A stretch of DNA of 64,000 bases from Plantago major (GCA_026545765.1 CM048844.1:57632932-57696931), one strand, 5' to 3'; shown: positions 11,177-22,072, numbered from the stretch's first letter. Program-made: numbers and translations. Notes: generated by a model from the letters alone, not told the origin.

Positions 11177-11357
11177 ATGGCACCCAGAGAAAGAATGTGT
11201 CCAACGAGAGGCAGAAGACAGGAGAAGGAAGCTCCCATGCTAAGGCTGCAACTCCACGGATTAGGCCGATTGCTTATGGTTTTAGGTTGAGCAGAGAAGC
11301 GGACAATTTCAGGATCAAGAACTTCAGCAAACCGTGGAGATTATAGCAGAGCGAGGG

Positions 11358-12590
11358 ATGATCCTCTATGAGTATGATACCCCTGTGACGGAAGCTATTG
11401 GAATTTGCATAAGGAGGGTAGGATGGCAAAAGCTAACCGGAATGAATAGGGAGTATGACGCATCCTTGGTCAGAGAGTTCTACATTAACTTCTCTGATCG
11501 AAGCGATGAAGGATTTGTACCTGTTCAGGGGAAGATGGTGGAGTACACCTCAGACTCCATCAATCGATTCCTTCAAACACGGACAGAGTACAATCCCAGC
11601 CGGGACGATGGAATCTTCGACCTGGAAGCAACTAGCAATAACTTGTGGGACGAAGAGACGTTGGAAGCTGTCGCCCACCCAAGTTTCAAAATAGACAAGA
11701 GTGTTCAAAGGCTGAGCCATATGCTACTTAGCCCACTCGCAAGGGTTTGGGTACATCGGGTTCAGTATAACTTGATTCCCAACTCCTCCTTCACCAAGAT
11801 GCTTGCTCCTCCTTACCGATTGATAGCAGCACTGATCAGGAATAAGCTCGTCAACACAGGAGACATCATCTTGGCAGAAATATTTGCACATCGGCATAGC
11901 CCAAGGGCGTTAGGATTTTCGTGTTTGATCACCGAGATGTGTGAGGCCATAGGAGTGCCAAACATCGTCAAGAATGATCAGCAGAAGGGTTGCTTGGACT
12001 CAAAAGAGATACGAACTATTGAGGCAACTGCGGAAAACTGGAGTGCCCTATATGCAATTGAGTTCAATGAAGGGGAAGAGGAGGAATATGATAGCGACTT
12101 CAATCCCGAGGATGACACGGGGTACAAGGAGATATCTGTAGAAGAGACTGATGACGAGAACGATGATCCACCACACTTCAAAGAAGAGGACGATCTAACC
12201 GCAGATTTTCAGAGGTTGAGTACCCGATTCCAGGAGTGGATGGAGCCCCAGTTTGAGCATATTGATAGGAGGCAAAGCACGCTAGCCTCCGATTATTCGG
12301 AGTTACAGGGGCGCTACCAAGGATTTACCGTAGATTTAAGGAGCATACATGGAGTATCGCAGCGGTTTGGTGAGCACTTGGATCAGTGGAATTCGAGTTA
12401 TTCAAGTCTCTCACAGCACATGTCTTTGTCGGACACAAAGGCGACTGAGCGCCTAGCGCGGATAGAGCAGATGCGCAAAGCTCAAATGGATGATTGGCAG
12501 CAGTGTTTTGGAGGAGGATCTTCATCCGAACCCCCACGGTCCGCCCTATTTCCATTGATCATGCCGACCGAGGCATACTACGGGCGGTAA
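11358..12590 (+). CDS. env-position ORF of element B (putative plant transposon protein family)
   Basis: An uninterrupted frame of about 410 residues from the first in-frame ATG; it stays open back to 11334. The N-terminal part contains RRVGWQKLTG, SLVREFYINF (about residues 30-45) and a VQYNLIPNSSFTKML segment. After these comes LGFSCLITEMCEAIGVPNI. A strongly acidic middle and a C-terminal part suited to coiled coil follow (QWMEPQFEHIDRRQST onward). Element F has the same order. The start probably once lay at ATG 11177 just after the predicted splice acceptor, but frameshifts separate 11177 from this frame. The REFY and long helical layout match the family named putative plant transposon protein; role unknown. 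A 410-residue open frame in an otherwise eroded element is notable. Confidence 0.7.
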   Translation: MILYEYDTPVTEAIGICIRRVGWQKLTGMNREYDASLVREFYINFSDRSDEGFVPVQGKMVEYTSDSINRFLQTRTEYNPSRDDGIFDLEATSNNLWDEETLEAVAHPSFKIDKSVQRLSHMLLSPLARVWVHRVQYNLIPNSSFTKMLAPPYRLIAALIRNKLVNTGDIILAEIFAHRHSPRALGFSCLITEMCEAIGVPNIVKNDQQKGCLDSKEIRTIEATAENWSALYAIEFNEGEEEEYDSDFNPEDDTGYKEISVEETDDENDDPPHFKEEDDLTADFQRLSTRFQEWMEPQFEHIDRRQSTLASDYSELQGRYQGFTVDLRSIHGVSQRFGEHLDQWNSSYSSLSQHMSLSDTKATERLARIEQMRKAQMDDWQQCFGGGSSSEPPRSALFPLIMPTEAYYGR

Positions 12591-14148
12591 CTCTACAACT
12601 TTTTCCTTTCATTTATTCTATATGCTAGGGTCAAGCTATTGAATAGGTTTGGGGAGGGAAGTTGTATGCTTATGATTAAATGCCTCGGTATGTTTTACTT
12701 ACGCTGCCTTGTATATATATGTGTATATGTGTTTTTTTGTTTTTTCTTTTAAGTTTGGTGGTGTTGAGTGGTAAGTTAGCCACTCTTGTGATTATGTGGG
12801 GTGGTATGTTAGCCACTTTTATGTAGTCTTGTGTGAGTCATCTTTTGGCCTAATTTTTTTGCCTATTTCAAAATTTTTGTGTGTCGAGTCTGAGTTCTTT
12901 CGACAAGTCGGTTATCTATTGCTTTAGATAAAGCCTTTTATTGATGTGATCTTTGATGGCCTTTAACTAGTATTGTGGAATTTTCAAAAATTATTTTAGT
13001 CTGTTTCACTTATAAATAGAAAGTCTTCCTATTCTAGCAGTCAAAAAGCCGGTGAGAAGCCTATTTGAGCCGATGAAAAAATACTGTACCGGCAAATGTG
13101 CAATTCTAGTAGGATGAGCAAGGAAAATCCTTGCACCACTTCATATACTTGTGCATTCTTTTTAAAACGAGTATGACGAACGGCATTTTGACTTGTTGTC
13201 TCAATTCCCAAACCCGTTCAAGGAACAGGTTTGGGGAGAAGGGTACTAGGTACTCCATACTCAGGCTCACTCCTTTATATATTTGAGCTTTTGGTCAATT
13301 TTGAAAACCTGCTTTCTAATGCTTGCTGCCGTTCTTTAAAAAAAAAAAAGAGAAGAAAAAATCTCGAAGTGTTTTCCGAGGATCCTTGTGATCGTTTGAA
13401 ATCGTGTTGGGCATTTCCAAATAATACCAATAAACCAACGCGGGGCTGATTGTGCGTATGGTGTGACAGTTTATGGTTATGTTCTCAAATTGCATGCCAA
13501 ATACTACCTATAAACCAGCGCGTGGGCGGTTCTCGTATGTTGTGATGGTTGATGGGGTGTACTCCAAACCGACGCGCACAAAAGTGCGGATCTTGATCAA
13601 CCTATTCAGGAACACTTGCAAAATTGAGATCAAAAAAGAAAAAAGAAAATCTGTGCAAAAAGAGCAAAGCACAAGAAAAAAAAAAGAGAAATAAAACGTT
13701 CAAAAAGAGCAAAGCACGAGAACGGCAGTTTAATCTATTTGCTTGTATTGATTTTGACCCATTTTCATTAAAAAGTCCTTTCTGATTCGTTTGAATTGAG
13801 TGCAAAAACATGTAATATTAGTGGCAGCTTTGTGACGTTTGTTGTCACCTTCCTAAGTTAAGTCTTGAGCGATACCCTTATTTACTGGACACTTCCAGAA
13901 GAGAGACTTGAGTTACTCTTATATTATTCTTTTGTGAGGGACTGCTAGGGTAGGTCGAAGTTCTATTTACTTGTGAACCAAAAGATTGTGATCTTTGCTA
14001 AGCTACTTGCCAATGTTAAGGGGATACAAGTTTACATCAGTTTTAAGCTTGACTCTTGCAATAGTTGTTCCGGTACCTTGTTGATTGAACTCTTCTGTGT
14101 TTTGTCATGTCTTTCTGTTTTTCTTTTCTAGGATGTTTTAGAGTCTTG
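12591..14148 (+). other. 3' noncoding region of element B
   Basis: Contains polypurine-like motifs at 12646-12656, just after the env-like stop, and at 13228-13238. A conserved block at about 13385-13600 has AATACTACCTATAAACCAGC at its centre and the perfect hairpin CGCAC-AAAA-GTGCG at 13575-13588. The block is shared with elements A and F. A-rich runs at 13630-13690 are low complexity. No protein is recognised. Confidence 0.6.
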
Positions 14149-14184
14149 TTTGCTCGAGGGCGAGCAAAGGTTCGGTTTGGGGAG
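14149..14184 (+). other. Hairpin plus 3' polypurine tract of element B
   Basis: TTTGCTCG-AGGG-CGAGCAAA at 14149-14168 forms a perfect 8-bp stem with a 4-base loop. Five bases later GGTTTGGGGAG (14174-14184) is the polypurine tract directly before the 3' LTR. Elements A and F have the equivalent pair. Confidence 0.7.
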
Positions 14185-14186
14185 TT

Positions 14187-15380
14187 CGATGAGTCGATAT
14201 TTTAACGACTCATTTAGTCTTTTTTAGCCGTATTTTGTTATGTCTTCTAGCCTTTTTGTTAGTGTTTTAGTTCATTTTCACGTTTGGGTGTTTTGTGTGT
14301 TTTTGTACTTTTTAGGAGTTTTTTACATAAAGGCAAGAAGATGGAGGACCATTGTGCAATTTCAAACTTGTCCAAAGCTTCTAGAAAGCACACAAGGCCA
14401 AGTAGTGGGCCATTACTCCAAAGTGGTGACTTGGAGGTTGAGAAAAGGGAGTAAAAATAGGAAGAAGTGGGAAAAATGGGATGTTCTCCGGATATGTACC
14501 TCACCGCGGTGAGCTCCATCAACACGGAGGCTCATCGCGGTCTAGAAAGCCAGGCAGAATGCGAATTGATTTGTTGAAGACGAGATCTGGCAGCGGTACT
14601 ATGAGAGGCTCACGCGGTGAGCAATCATATGATTCAAGCCACGATTTCTGGCAGTTTTTTCCCATTATTTCGAATTTCTACTTCCTTGGTCTTATAAATA
14701 GACCTCTTGTATCAGTGTATTTTTCATATCTTCATACCTCTTAGTAATATTCTCTTTCAATTCAAGCATTGTAAACAATCTAGAGATTCAATCTCTCCTT
14801 CAATAGAAGTTTGTTTCCTTTCAGACGATCTCGTGTACTAGACGTATCCAGGTATCAATCGTGCAAAATTTGGTGGACTCCTATATATTTTGTACGTGAC
14901 AGGTTGCTACTTCTGATCACAGAACACATGTTGTATCGGTGTGAACTTGCTTCTATCGTTATCATTAATTAGGCTATATCCGGATGAATGCATAGCTAGT
15001 GACAGGCTTTTTGTAGTTCATACGTACTTATAGTCCGTATTTGGTTGAATTAACAATAGTAAGGTGTTGTGATCTGCGACTAGGTAACCTTAATTGGTTC
15101 TCTCGTATAAGCACACTCCTTGAAAGGATTTATTATCTTCATTGTTAGTAGAATTGCATGATCTAGGTATTACCTTGTCTTGTGATTGTTTAGATTTTAT
15201 GCTAGGGTTGAAGTATCACCAACTATCCAACTATATGTTTACAATGAATGCAAGCGAGTCTATTCTATTTGAACTAGCTTGATCAATTCCTCGAGAGAAC
15301 GATCCTGTGGTTACGAGCATTGTCTACAACATTCGCTTTCTCTACTTGATTAATATAAGTAGTAATTTCTGAGCGCATCA
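14187..15380 (+). repeat. 3' LTR of element B
   Basis: Matches the 5' LTR 7757-8956. The first base is C instead of T. A TATAAATA box lies at 14693-14700. It ends CGCATCA and is followed by the GTCTC duplication. Confidence 0.92.
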
Positions 15381-15385
15381 GTCTC
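15381..15385. repeat. Target site duplication of element B, right copy
   Basis: GTCTC, identical to 7752-7756. Confidence 0.9.
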
Positions 15386-16292
15386 CTTGCGGCGGATCCA
15401 CTATTCCTCTCCTTCTCAATTCGGGTTTGGCAGCCTTCTCGTGCATCTCAAGGAGGTGGATGATTCTACCTTCATCAAAAGGTTCTATGAGTGGAGCGTA
15501 TCCTGACTCACTAGTAGGAACCCCATTCTTCTCGCATATTGCGGTGATAAGACTGGGAAATGGCAGGTTCCTTCTTTTGTTCCTATTCACCAATTGCATT
15601 TCCTTCATGATGGTTCTTCCAACATCAATGTAGTGACCCTCCATAATTGCGTAGACAAGTGTGGCTACGTCTTCTTTAAGCTCTTCGTCATGCAGAGTCG
15701 GCTTCAAGTTGGTCTCTACAAAGGACATCCAAAACCTTGCTCTTTCGTTGAGTGTAGCCCTCGGGATGGATATTCCCACCGTATCCCCTCTAAATCTTTC
15801 TGCGAGTAATACCATTGGGATGTTTGGTAGGATATCTCCGTACTTCAACTCGTGATATGCCGGTTCCTTGTATTCGCCATGAATGTGCTCCTCGGGGATG
15901 TTGAAGTAGTCATTGATAGCTCTCGGCCCAAACATGAACTCTACCCCTCGTACGGTGATGGGGTGATCTAAAAGTGCATCCTCCGGCTTGTCAATCTTTA
16001 GTTGGAAGTATTCCACATAGAACTCCCGGACTATCTCTATGTCGTATCCTTGGAGGATAGAAGCGAAGGTTCCCCAAAAATAGAGATTCAAGACGTCGTG
16101 TATCCAGTTTAGGGCATGGTTAATTCCCCATCCGATATTTATGTTTCTCTCGGGAAGTACTCCTCAGTCGCTATTCACCAATAGCCAACTCCGAGCCTTG
16201 CTTGAAAGGGTCACCGATGCCGTCTTCTTTCCTTTCTTTGCCCTCTTAGTGCTTGGTTCACCTACATCTTTTCCTCCTTGGTTTCTCCCCAT
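15381..16292 (-). pseudogene. env-position ORF of element C, main part
   Basis: The ATG at 16292 follows a T-rich acceptor-like GACCTAG by five bases. The frame starts MGRNQGGKDVGEPSTKRAKK, a basic stretch that could be a nuclear localisation signal. It has one in-frame TGA at 16164-16166 and is otherwise open to the B insertion at 15381, about 300 residues. It contains GINHALNWIHDVLNLYFWGT, IEIVREFYVEYFQLKIDKPE, ATLNERARFWMSFVETN and LVYAIMEGHYIDVGR. It is the best-preserved copy of the A/C version and shows where A is frameshifted. The remainder lies at 7463-7756. Family assignment is as for A and B. Confidence 0.7.
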
Positions 16293-16671
16293 AGTACCTA
16301 GGTCAAAAAGTCTGTCAGAAAGCATGTTTGGAGTTAAATCGATTCTAGAGCTTCCATGCAAATCCAATGGGGTTTCTCCTCCGCCAAACCTATCGTGTGG
16401 CACAATGCATATGCAAAATTCTAGCTTGTAAATAAACCAATTGCCACTTCAAAGAAATGCAAGAATTAGGCATGCAACTCAAGTTTTCAAATTGTGTCAA
16501 GCATCAAGTTGAAAGGCAAATTGTAATGAAGATTCCATCCCGTGAGCATATGACGATGCAAACATGTTTTCTAAGCGTACTTCATCAAGTTAATATCATG
16601 TGAGCAAGTAATTTGACGCATGTTGTCAGGCAGGGCGAAAGTCTGCCTGATCGTAGAAAATCCCAACTTAC

Positions 16672-16774
16672 ATTCAACATACTTAGTCGCCGTCCGTTTC
16701 AACCTCTTCAACGGAACTTTGAGGTCGTCTATATTATCGAAAACTTGTTTCTTCTGAGAACTCCTCTTCGTCAT
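16672..16774 (-). other. Possible isolated first exon of an unknown, truncated gene
   Basis: On the minus strand an ATG at 16774 opens MTKRSSQKKQVFDNIDDLKV and a basic LKRLKRTATKYVE stretch. A good donor GTAAGTTGG begins at 16671. Element C starts about 80 bases further on, so the rest of any gene is missing. No family is recognised, and it may be chance. Confidence 0.25.
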
Positions 16775-17286
16775 GCTAATTGATATTAAGAAAACACTTA
16801 AGGAACTTTTCAAAAGGAAAATTCAACTAACGAATCCGTAAATTGATTTTACCAAGGAAAAACTGAAATTGAATCGTTGAATTTATAATTTTGTGCAAGC
16901 AATAACCGTTTCAAGATAAAGAAACTGCTTCATATACAACACTGAAAAAGAAAAGAAAGAGAATTGAGAGAATTTCGGAATACACCGTTCATATGCTTAA
17001 ATGTATGTTAAGGAAAATTTCGGAAGAAACCGTAATTTGATTTATGTGTGGTCAGTGGGTTTTCATAAACTCGGCCTGTCATACCATAAAAATCAAAAAC
17101 CGTGGGAAATTTCCTAATTTTAAGGAATATCAAGTACTCTTTCCTAAGACTTTGTGCCGGTGCAATACGTGTGATCAATTTTGGTCCAAATTGGTTGCTA
17201 CCATTTCACACTTTACATTGTTTGAACTTATGTTCATATTTGATGAGGTAAGTTCTTAGCTCATTAATCAAGCACAACTTTTGCAC

Positions 17287-17660
17287 TATAAATAGTTTGG
17301 TTTATGAGATGTTAAAAACCACACACTCTCATATCCCATAACAAGCCATTACAGTTACACAATCACTTCTCCCATATTTCCTCATTTCATCATTTTCATT
17401 TTACTTGTGTTCTCTACTTTTGTTTGGGTAAAATATAATCCTTTAGAGATTCATTTGACAAGTAGTTGATGGATTTCATGTACTCCCAATATCATTATAG
17501 TCGAAAAGTTTGGCTCTCTCGCCGGTTATTTTTTACCTCTATTTACGAAAGGGTTTTCCACCTTAAAATCTCGATGTTCATTTTTACTGTCTTTATTAAT
17601 TTATCTTATATCGTTTGTATAATTTATGAGCTTTCCCACCCTGGTACCACAACATTTTAA
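17287..17660 (+). other. TATA-like box and small hydrophobic ORF
   Basis: TATAAATA at 17287-17294 is followed by an ATG at 17469 opening 63 residues with a hydrophobic segment (FIFTVFINLSYIVCIIY, about residues 37-53) that could span a membrane. No family is recognised. Spacing between box and ATG is plausible for a short gene, but coding potential is unproven. Confidence 0.22.
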
Positions 17661-18197
17661 TACATACTACTATTTTTATACTTGAATGATGAAAGAATCC
17701 GTTATGCTTGAAATTAAGCTGGGTATTATATTGTTAGTAACAGACAGATGATCCATCGATGCTGAAAATATACAGGACAGGAACTCAGGAAGAAGCTACA
17801 TTACAATTGTTGATAGTGAAGATGCTAATAAGCATTAGGCCTACAAAAGCTAAGTGTCTGTCGAATCACAATCTTTATTGTTGTAGGCTTCACATGATCG
17901 TTCTCTCTTACTTCCCAAAAATTAAACGAGAAGCTATTCCCGGGAAGGAGGAAATATTTTATTTCCCAGCTGTTTAGGTCTTTTCCTTTTTTCTTTTTCA
18001 TCGCCCATATGACACACCTTCTTTACATCCTGTCAAGAAAATCAAGGTTATGTTCATATACAATGAAGCATCTTATTTAGCAAGCTTCTCTTTACTACAT
18101 CAATGGCTTTCACATTGTAAAGGCAGGCCAAATACGGATTTAATTTGGATCATTACTTGCTTTTAAACATCATCTTTTATGTAGTAACTATCTTGGA

Positions 18198-19701
18198 TCA
18201 AGAAAGAGAACAAGAAATTAAAGTTACCTTTTTTGAATTATCCTTGGGAGACAAAAGGCTTGAAGCTGAATTTTGTCTAGTGATCTTAATCCTAGACGAC
18301 TTCGCAGGCGGTCTTGGAACAACGTTCTTTGGTACAGACACAATATTCAGTTCGAAGAGTGAGGAAACCTCATTCGATCCACAGCTCTCCTTCTCTTCTG
18401 TTGCTGCTGCTGCTGCTGCATCAAGCAATCTCTTCCTAGCTCCAATTTTCCGGTTTGTAGACATTTGATCATCCGTCAGCATAGTTTCTGTATGTCGAGC
18501 TGCCATCCATCGTTCCAACCAGTTCCAACCAACATTGCCTTCATTTCCATTGATCACGTTTTGTTTCTTCTTTGAACATATTCTTAGCTGAAAACGTAAA
18601 AGAAGCAAGCACATTAATTAAGATTGTCCACTTAACCACAATACTTCGCCCACAAATTACAAATTTATTCTAATTGAATTTAAAAATAGTTGAATCTACC
18701 TGTTGCGAGAAGGCATACGCCAGTGCTCTCTCTCGCCTTGTGGCCGCTTCCAGCTTGCTCTGACTTCTCATTTTCGCTATATTACTACTCACCGTGCTGT
18801 CGTCCCAGTCTTCCTGCAGGTTATATGGGAAGTCATACATTTAAGGCAATTTAACATTCTACATGTAATTCCACAATAAGTGGAGATCGCCAGATTCATT
18901 ACGACATTTTAATTCAATGATACCTGTAGTTTTAGCACTTGAGCTCGGGTTTTATGTCGCATTGGATGGCAAGTGCTGAAACTTTCCTCCGGAATGGAGA
19001 ACATATCCGAATTGCCAGTTTGAACTTCAATTGATGTGCCTATAGACTCCCTACTTGGACTGCCTTTCACTTCATCCTTTCTATCCTCCAATGTCAAGCC
19101 AATGCTCGCACGCCTTACCTGCAGTTCGCAACAATCAAACCTCTTTACATGCCCAATACCATCGCTGTATCGGTAATTTTAGAGCTGTAAACTTGTCCTT
19201 TCTGTAACACTATCTTAGAAAACAAAAATGTTCTATTGAGTGTATTCACCAGAAAGCTTCTAAAGGCTGACTGAATGATGATTGCAGCATCATTTTCGGC
19301 TCGGTTTTCTTCATCTCGCAATGGTTGGTTCACAGAAACCGAATCCCCTCCATCTGTGTTAACCGAACTAAAATCGCCTCCCCTGGTGACTCTGATACTA
19401 GTAAAAGAAGTAACTCTCATACTTCGAAAAGAAGACGAATCTTCATCATCATCGTCGTCGTGTGTAAAGGTAGAGTCTTGGTGATCATCATCACCACACA
19501 AGTATGATCTCACTGAAGTCTTCCATCTTTTCTTTTCCCCTGCATTGCTTCTTGCCTGCTGATGACATCCATTTTGTTAGTTTGTGCATTGTAGTAATGG
19601 AACAGAAGAGTTTAATTTCAAGGCTAACTAATACTTACATGTCTTTGCATAGATCTGCTTTTCAAGAATACATTTCTAACAAGCTCTCCAGTTATGCCCA
19701 T
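18198..19701 (-). CDS. IQD-family calmodulin-binding protein (IQ67-domain), five exons
   Basis: Exons (minus strand) are 19701-19639, 19555-19250, 19118-18924, 18813-18700 and 18587-18198, all joined in phase 0 by GT-AG introns. They give about 355 residues ending in TGA. IQD proteins bind calmodulin and act as scaffolds at microtubules, membranes and the nucleus. The start MGITGELVRNVFLKSRSMQR and the next KRWKTSVRSYLCGDD are typical of IQDs; from memory it is closest to the IQD33 type. Exon 2 ends ENDAAIIIQSAFRSFL, the first 16 residues of the IQ67 domain, at the family's conserved intron position. Exon 3 resumes at VRRASIGLTLEDRK, so the middle of the domain (second and third IQ segments) appears missing. 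Exon 5 has WNWLERWMAAR, a family hallmark, then a six-alanine run from a GCT repeat. Element D starts 1.36 kb upstream of the ATG. Confidence 0.85.
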
Positions 19702-21057
19702 GATCTACTACAGACCAAGCAATCCCAAGAAGAATGTCTCAACTGAACAAGCTTCTGATGATGTCCGGAGAAAAGATAAGTACTACTCCATAATGAAAGG
19801 ACTTTCACTTTAATTATACAATGAATGATTACTACTTCCTTTCCCGGAAATAGTTTTCCGTTTACTTTTTTTTGGAGAAAATAAGGTGAGTACTTACTTT
19901 TAGATAAAATAATATTAATGAGCGATTTTTTAAGTTGAAAGTATGATTAAGTAATTGTACGCCATAGCTAGCTTGATCAAGCTCTGTAAGTTTCTTCAAT
20001 TCATATATAGTGAATTTGTAGTTAATTCTCCCGAACAATAGGTCAGATGGTGGTGTGGCGAAACTTGTAAATGTCGTGTTGTTTGTTTCTGCTTTATTGT
20101 TACGCTTGATCGTTTAATTCTCTGGTTTTAAGTCATCACCATTGTTGAGAGTATCTTAATTCGACGGTTAAGTGTTTGGTCGATTGTTAATGAAGAATTT
20201 ACGGTTTTGGGGTTTTTTTCAATCCTACAGCATGCTGCACTACAGTACAACATTTAATGTATATGGTACAACCATGGTACAATCTTTAAAGCACCAGGAG
20301 GCAGGGCAGATGCGGTAGGGAAGAGAAAACCCGGTTTTGGAACATAAATTTCCAGAAATGGTAATTAAGAAGGGTATTGTTATTGTCTTATTAATTTGGA
20401 AAATAATTATCAGGGTTGTTGAACTTGAAGATTCACGAAGTATGATATATTTTCAACAACGTACCAATAACAACTTTCTAGATTGACTATTTTTATAAAT
20501 TTTAATCACAAATTACTTTTAAATTATTCCCAAAAGATATAAAAAAAAGTTATATTATATTAGTAAAACATACTTGACTTATTTTTGTAATATAATTTAT
20601 TTTATTTTTGTCGTGTTTATGAGTAATTTGCGGTTAAAGTTCGAAAACAAAAATCTAGGAAGTTATACTGTAACGGAGTAGTATCATATAAGAGCTAGTG
20701 AATGGTAGTTAATGATGCCTCAGATTAATTAAAAGTAATTAAGTCAGAATTAGGTGGAAGTAGTGAAAAGTGGCGAAGCATGGAGAACTTTAGAGCTGGA
20801 AGTACAGGCTGCTAAGATAAGAATTGAAAAAGTACAAAAGAAAAAATACAATATATATATAAATCATAATCTTGGGTTGATAACCAATTTGTTGATAGAT
20901 CAAGCAAAGTTTGAGGAACTTTACTCACATGGCTGGCAGAATAATTTGTCTGGAAAAAGTTTGCTTGTAAATGGGGCTATGCTATATATGCTATGCTATG
21001 GTATGGTCCATGGCTTTGTATTTCTGCATCTGATTCACCAAAGCTCACTCGAGATAA
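19702..21057. other. Upstream region of the IQD gene, to element D
   Basis: AT-rich DNA presumably holding the IQD promoter on the minus strand. No TATA box could be placed with confidence. A 102-residue frame at 20754-21062 (plus) runs into the LTR of D and resembles nothing I know, so it is not called as a gene. Confidence 0.45.
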
Positions 21058-22051
21058 TGTAGCCGGACGAAATTCGTATACTGTAAATTGACATTTAAAA
21101 ATATATATTAGAAGGCAAATTACAATTTTCTAGCATTTTTAGAATTTTACTAAATTAAATTCTAAAATAAAATTGCTAGATCATTTTCTAATATATAAAT
21201 TTAAATCAAATTATGTCACATGGGCCAACATGGAAGTAAATCATGTAAATTGGGTTACATGTGAATAAATTGGGCCATATGTGATGGACTGGGTTATATG
21301 TGAATGAATGGACTAGGCTATATGTGAACGGGCCTCTTACATATATGGAAAATATTCTCTTCCAACCATTATAAATAGAAGAGCAGCCTCATTCATTTCC
21401 ACACACAAGAGAAGAGACACCAGAAGTTCCACAACAAGATCACAAGTTCCAGAGCCAGAGCAAATCCTCTCATCCTTCTCTCAAGATCCGCCTTGAACTT
21501 CGAGCAAGCACTCAAGAAGTTCATCCGAAAATCGAAGAGAAGTCGCCGTTTGATCTAAGAAGAAGCCCCTGCGCACTTGTAGAAACATTATTGGAAGATC
21601 AACCGCTGCCAAAGGAAGATCAAATCCAAAAGCCCAGCCGAAGCCCGATCAACCTTCTTGAAGTTCTTCGCCAAGAAGCCACGTTAGATCCAAGATCAAG
21701 CCGAAAAGCCCTTGGAGAAACGTTTCCTGACGGCCAAACTTCCTCTAAAGAAGATCAAAGGCCAAATCCTATGATGATCTAGAAGCGTTCTTCGTAAAGT
21801 TCATCAAGATCCCAAGAAGTTCGTCATCGTTCGCCTTAAACACTTCTAAATTCACGATTCGATCCGAGATCAAGCCAAGAAGCCCTCGAATCGACGTTTG
21901 TCCGACTTTGAAGTCACAAATCCTAAAACGAAGAATTTGAAGATCCAAGTTCGCCGATTTAGAAGACTACAATCAGAGGATTAGAATAGAGAACTGTACC
22001 CGCTTTCAACACATAAATAAAATCATCATTTGATCAACTTTAGTTGCCACA
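21058..22051 (+). repeat. 5' LTR of element D
   Basis: Begins TGTAG and ends GCCACA; it matches 54445-55441 with few differences. A TATAAATA box lies at 21370-21377. U3 holds an AT-rich inverted repeat (about 21105-21205) and four to five diverged repeats of a GGGYYATATGTGA motif at 21206-21330. The transcribed part is GAAG/CTTC-rich. The 63-residue frame inside it is not considered coding. Confidence 0.88.
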
Positions 22052-22053
22052 GA

Positions 22054-22072
22054 TTTTTGGCACGCCCAATGG
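22054..22072 (+). other. Probable primer binding site of element D
   Basis: TTTTTGGCACGCCCAATGG lies directly after the LTR, the position and general form seen in Tat elements. I could not assign the tRNA. Confidence 0.45.

Larger units (their letters stand above)
7757..15380 (+). mobile_element. Element B: complete pol-less Athila-related LTR retrotransposon
   Basis: The element is 7.6 kb long, with 1.2-kb LTRs that begin TGATGAG (CGATGAG in the 3' copy) and end CGCATCA. It has a perfect 5-bp GTCTC duplication, a tRNA-Asp-type primer binding site and a polypurine tract. It is inserted in the env-like ORF of element C. Contents are a gag-like remnant, a protease remnant and an intact 418-residue env-position frame; reverse transcriptase and integrase are absent. 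It must have been mobilised in trans by an autonomous relative. Confidence 0.92.
15381..16591 (-). mobile_element. Element C, central part (minus strand), right of insertion B
   Basis: Minus-strand match to element A from about 2570 to 3760. Similarity ends abruptly at about 16591 inside the region equivalent to the predicted env intron, so C is truncated here against unrelated DNA and its 5' LTR and gag are absent. Confidence 0.8.
16592..18197. other. Intergenic region downstream of the IQD gene
   Basis: AT-rich sequence between truncated element C and the stop of the IQD gene. Apart from the two weak candidates listed separately (16672-16774 and 17287-17660), I see no gene or repeat. About 500 bases before 18197 would include the 3' untranslated region of the IQD gene; no clear polyadenylation signal was fixed. 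Confidence 0.5.

Noticed and set aside
20754-21062. 102-residue ORF upstream of the IQD gene
   Set aside because: No recognisable domain, it overruns the LTR boundary of D and has mixed composition; probably chance.
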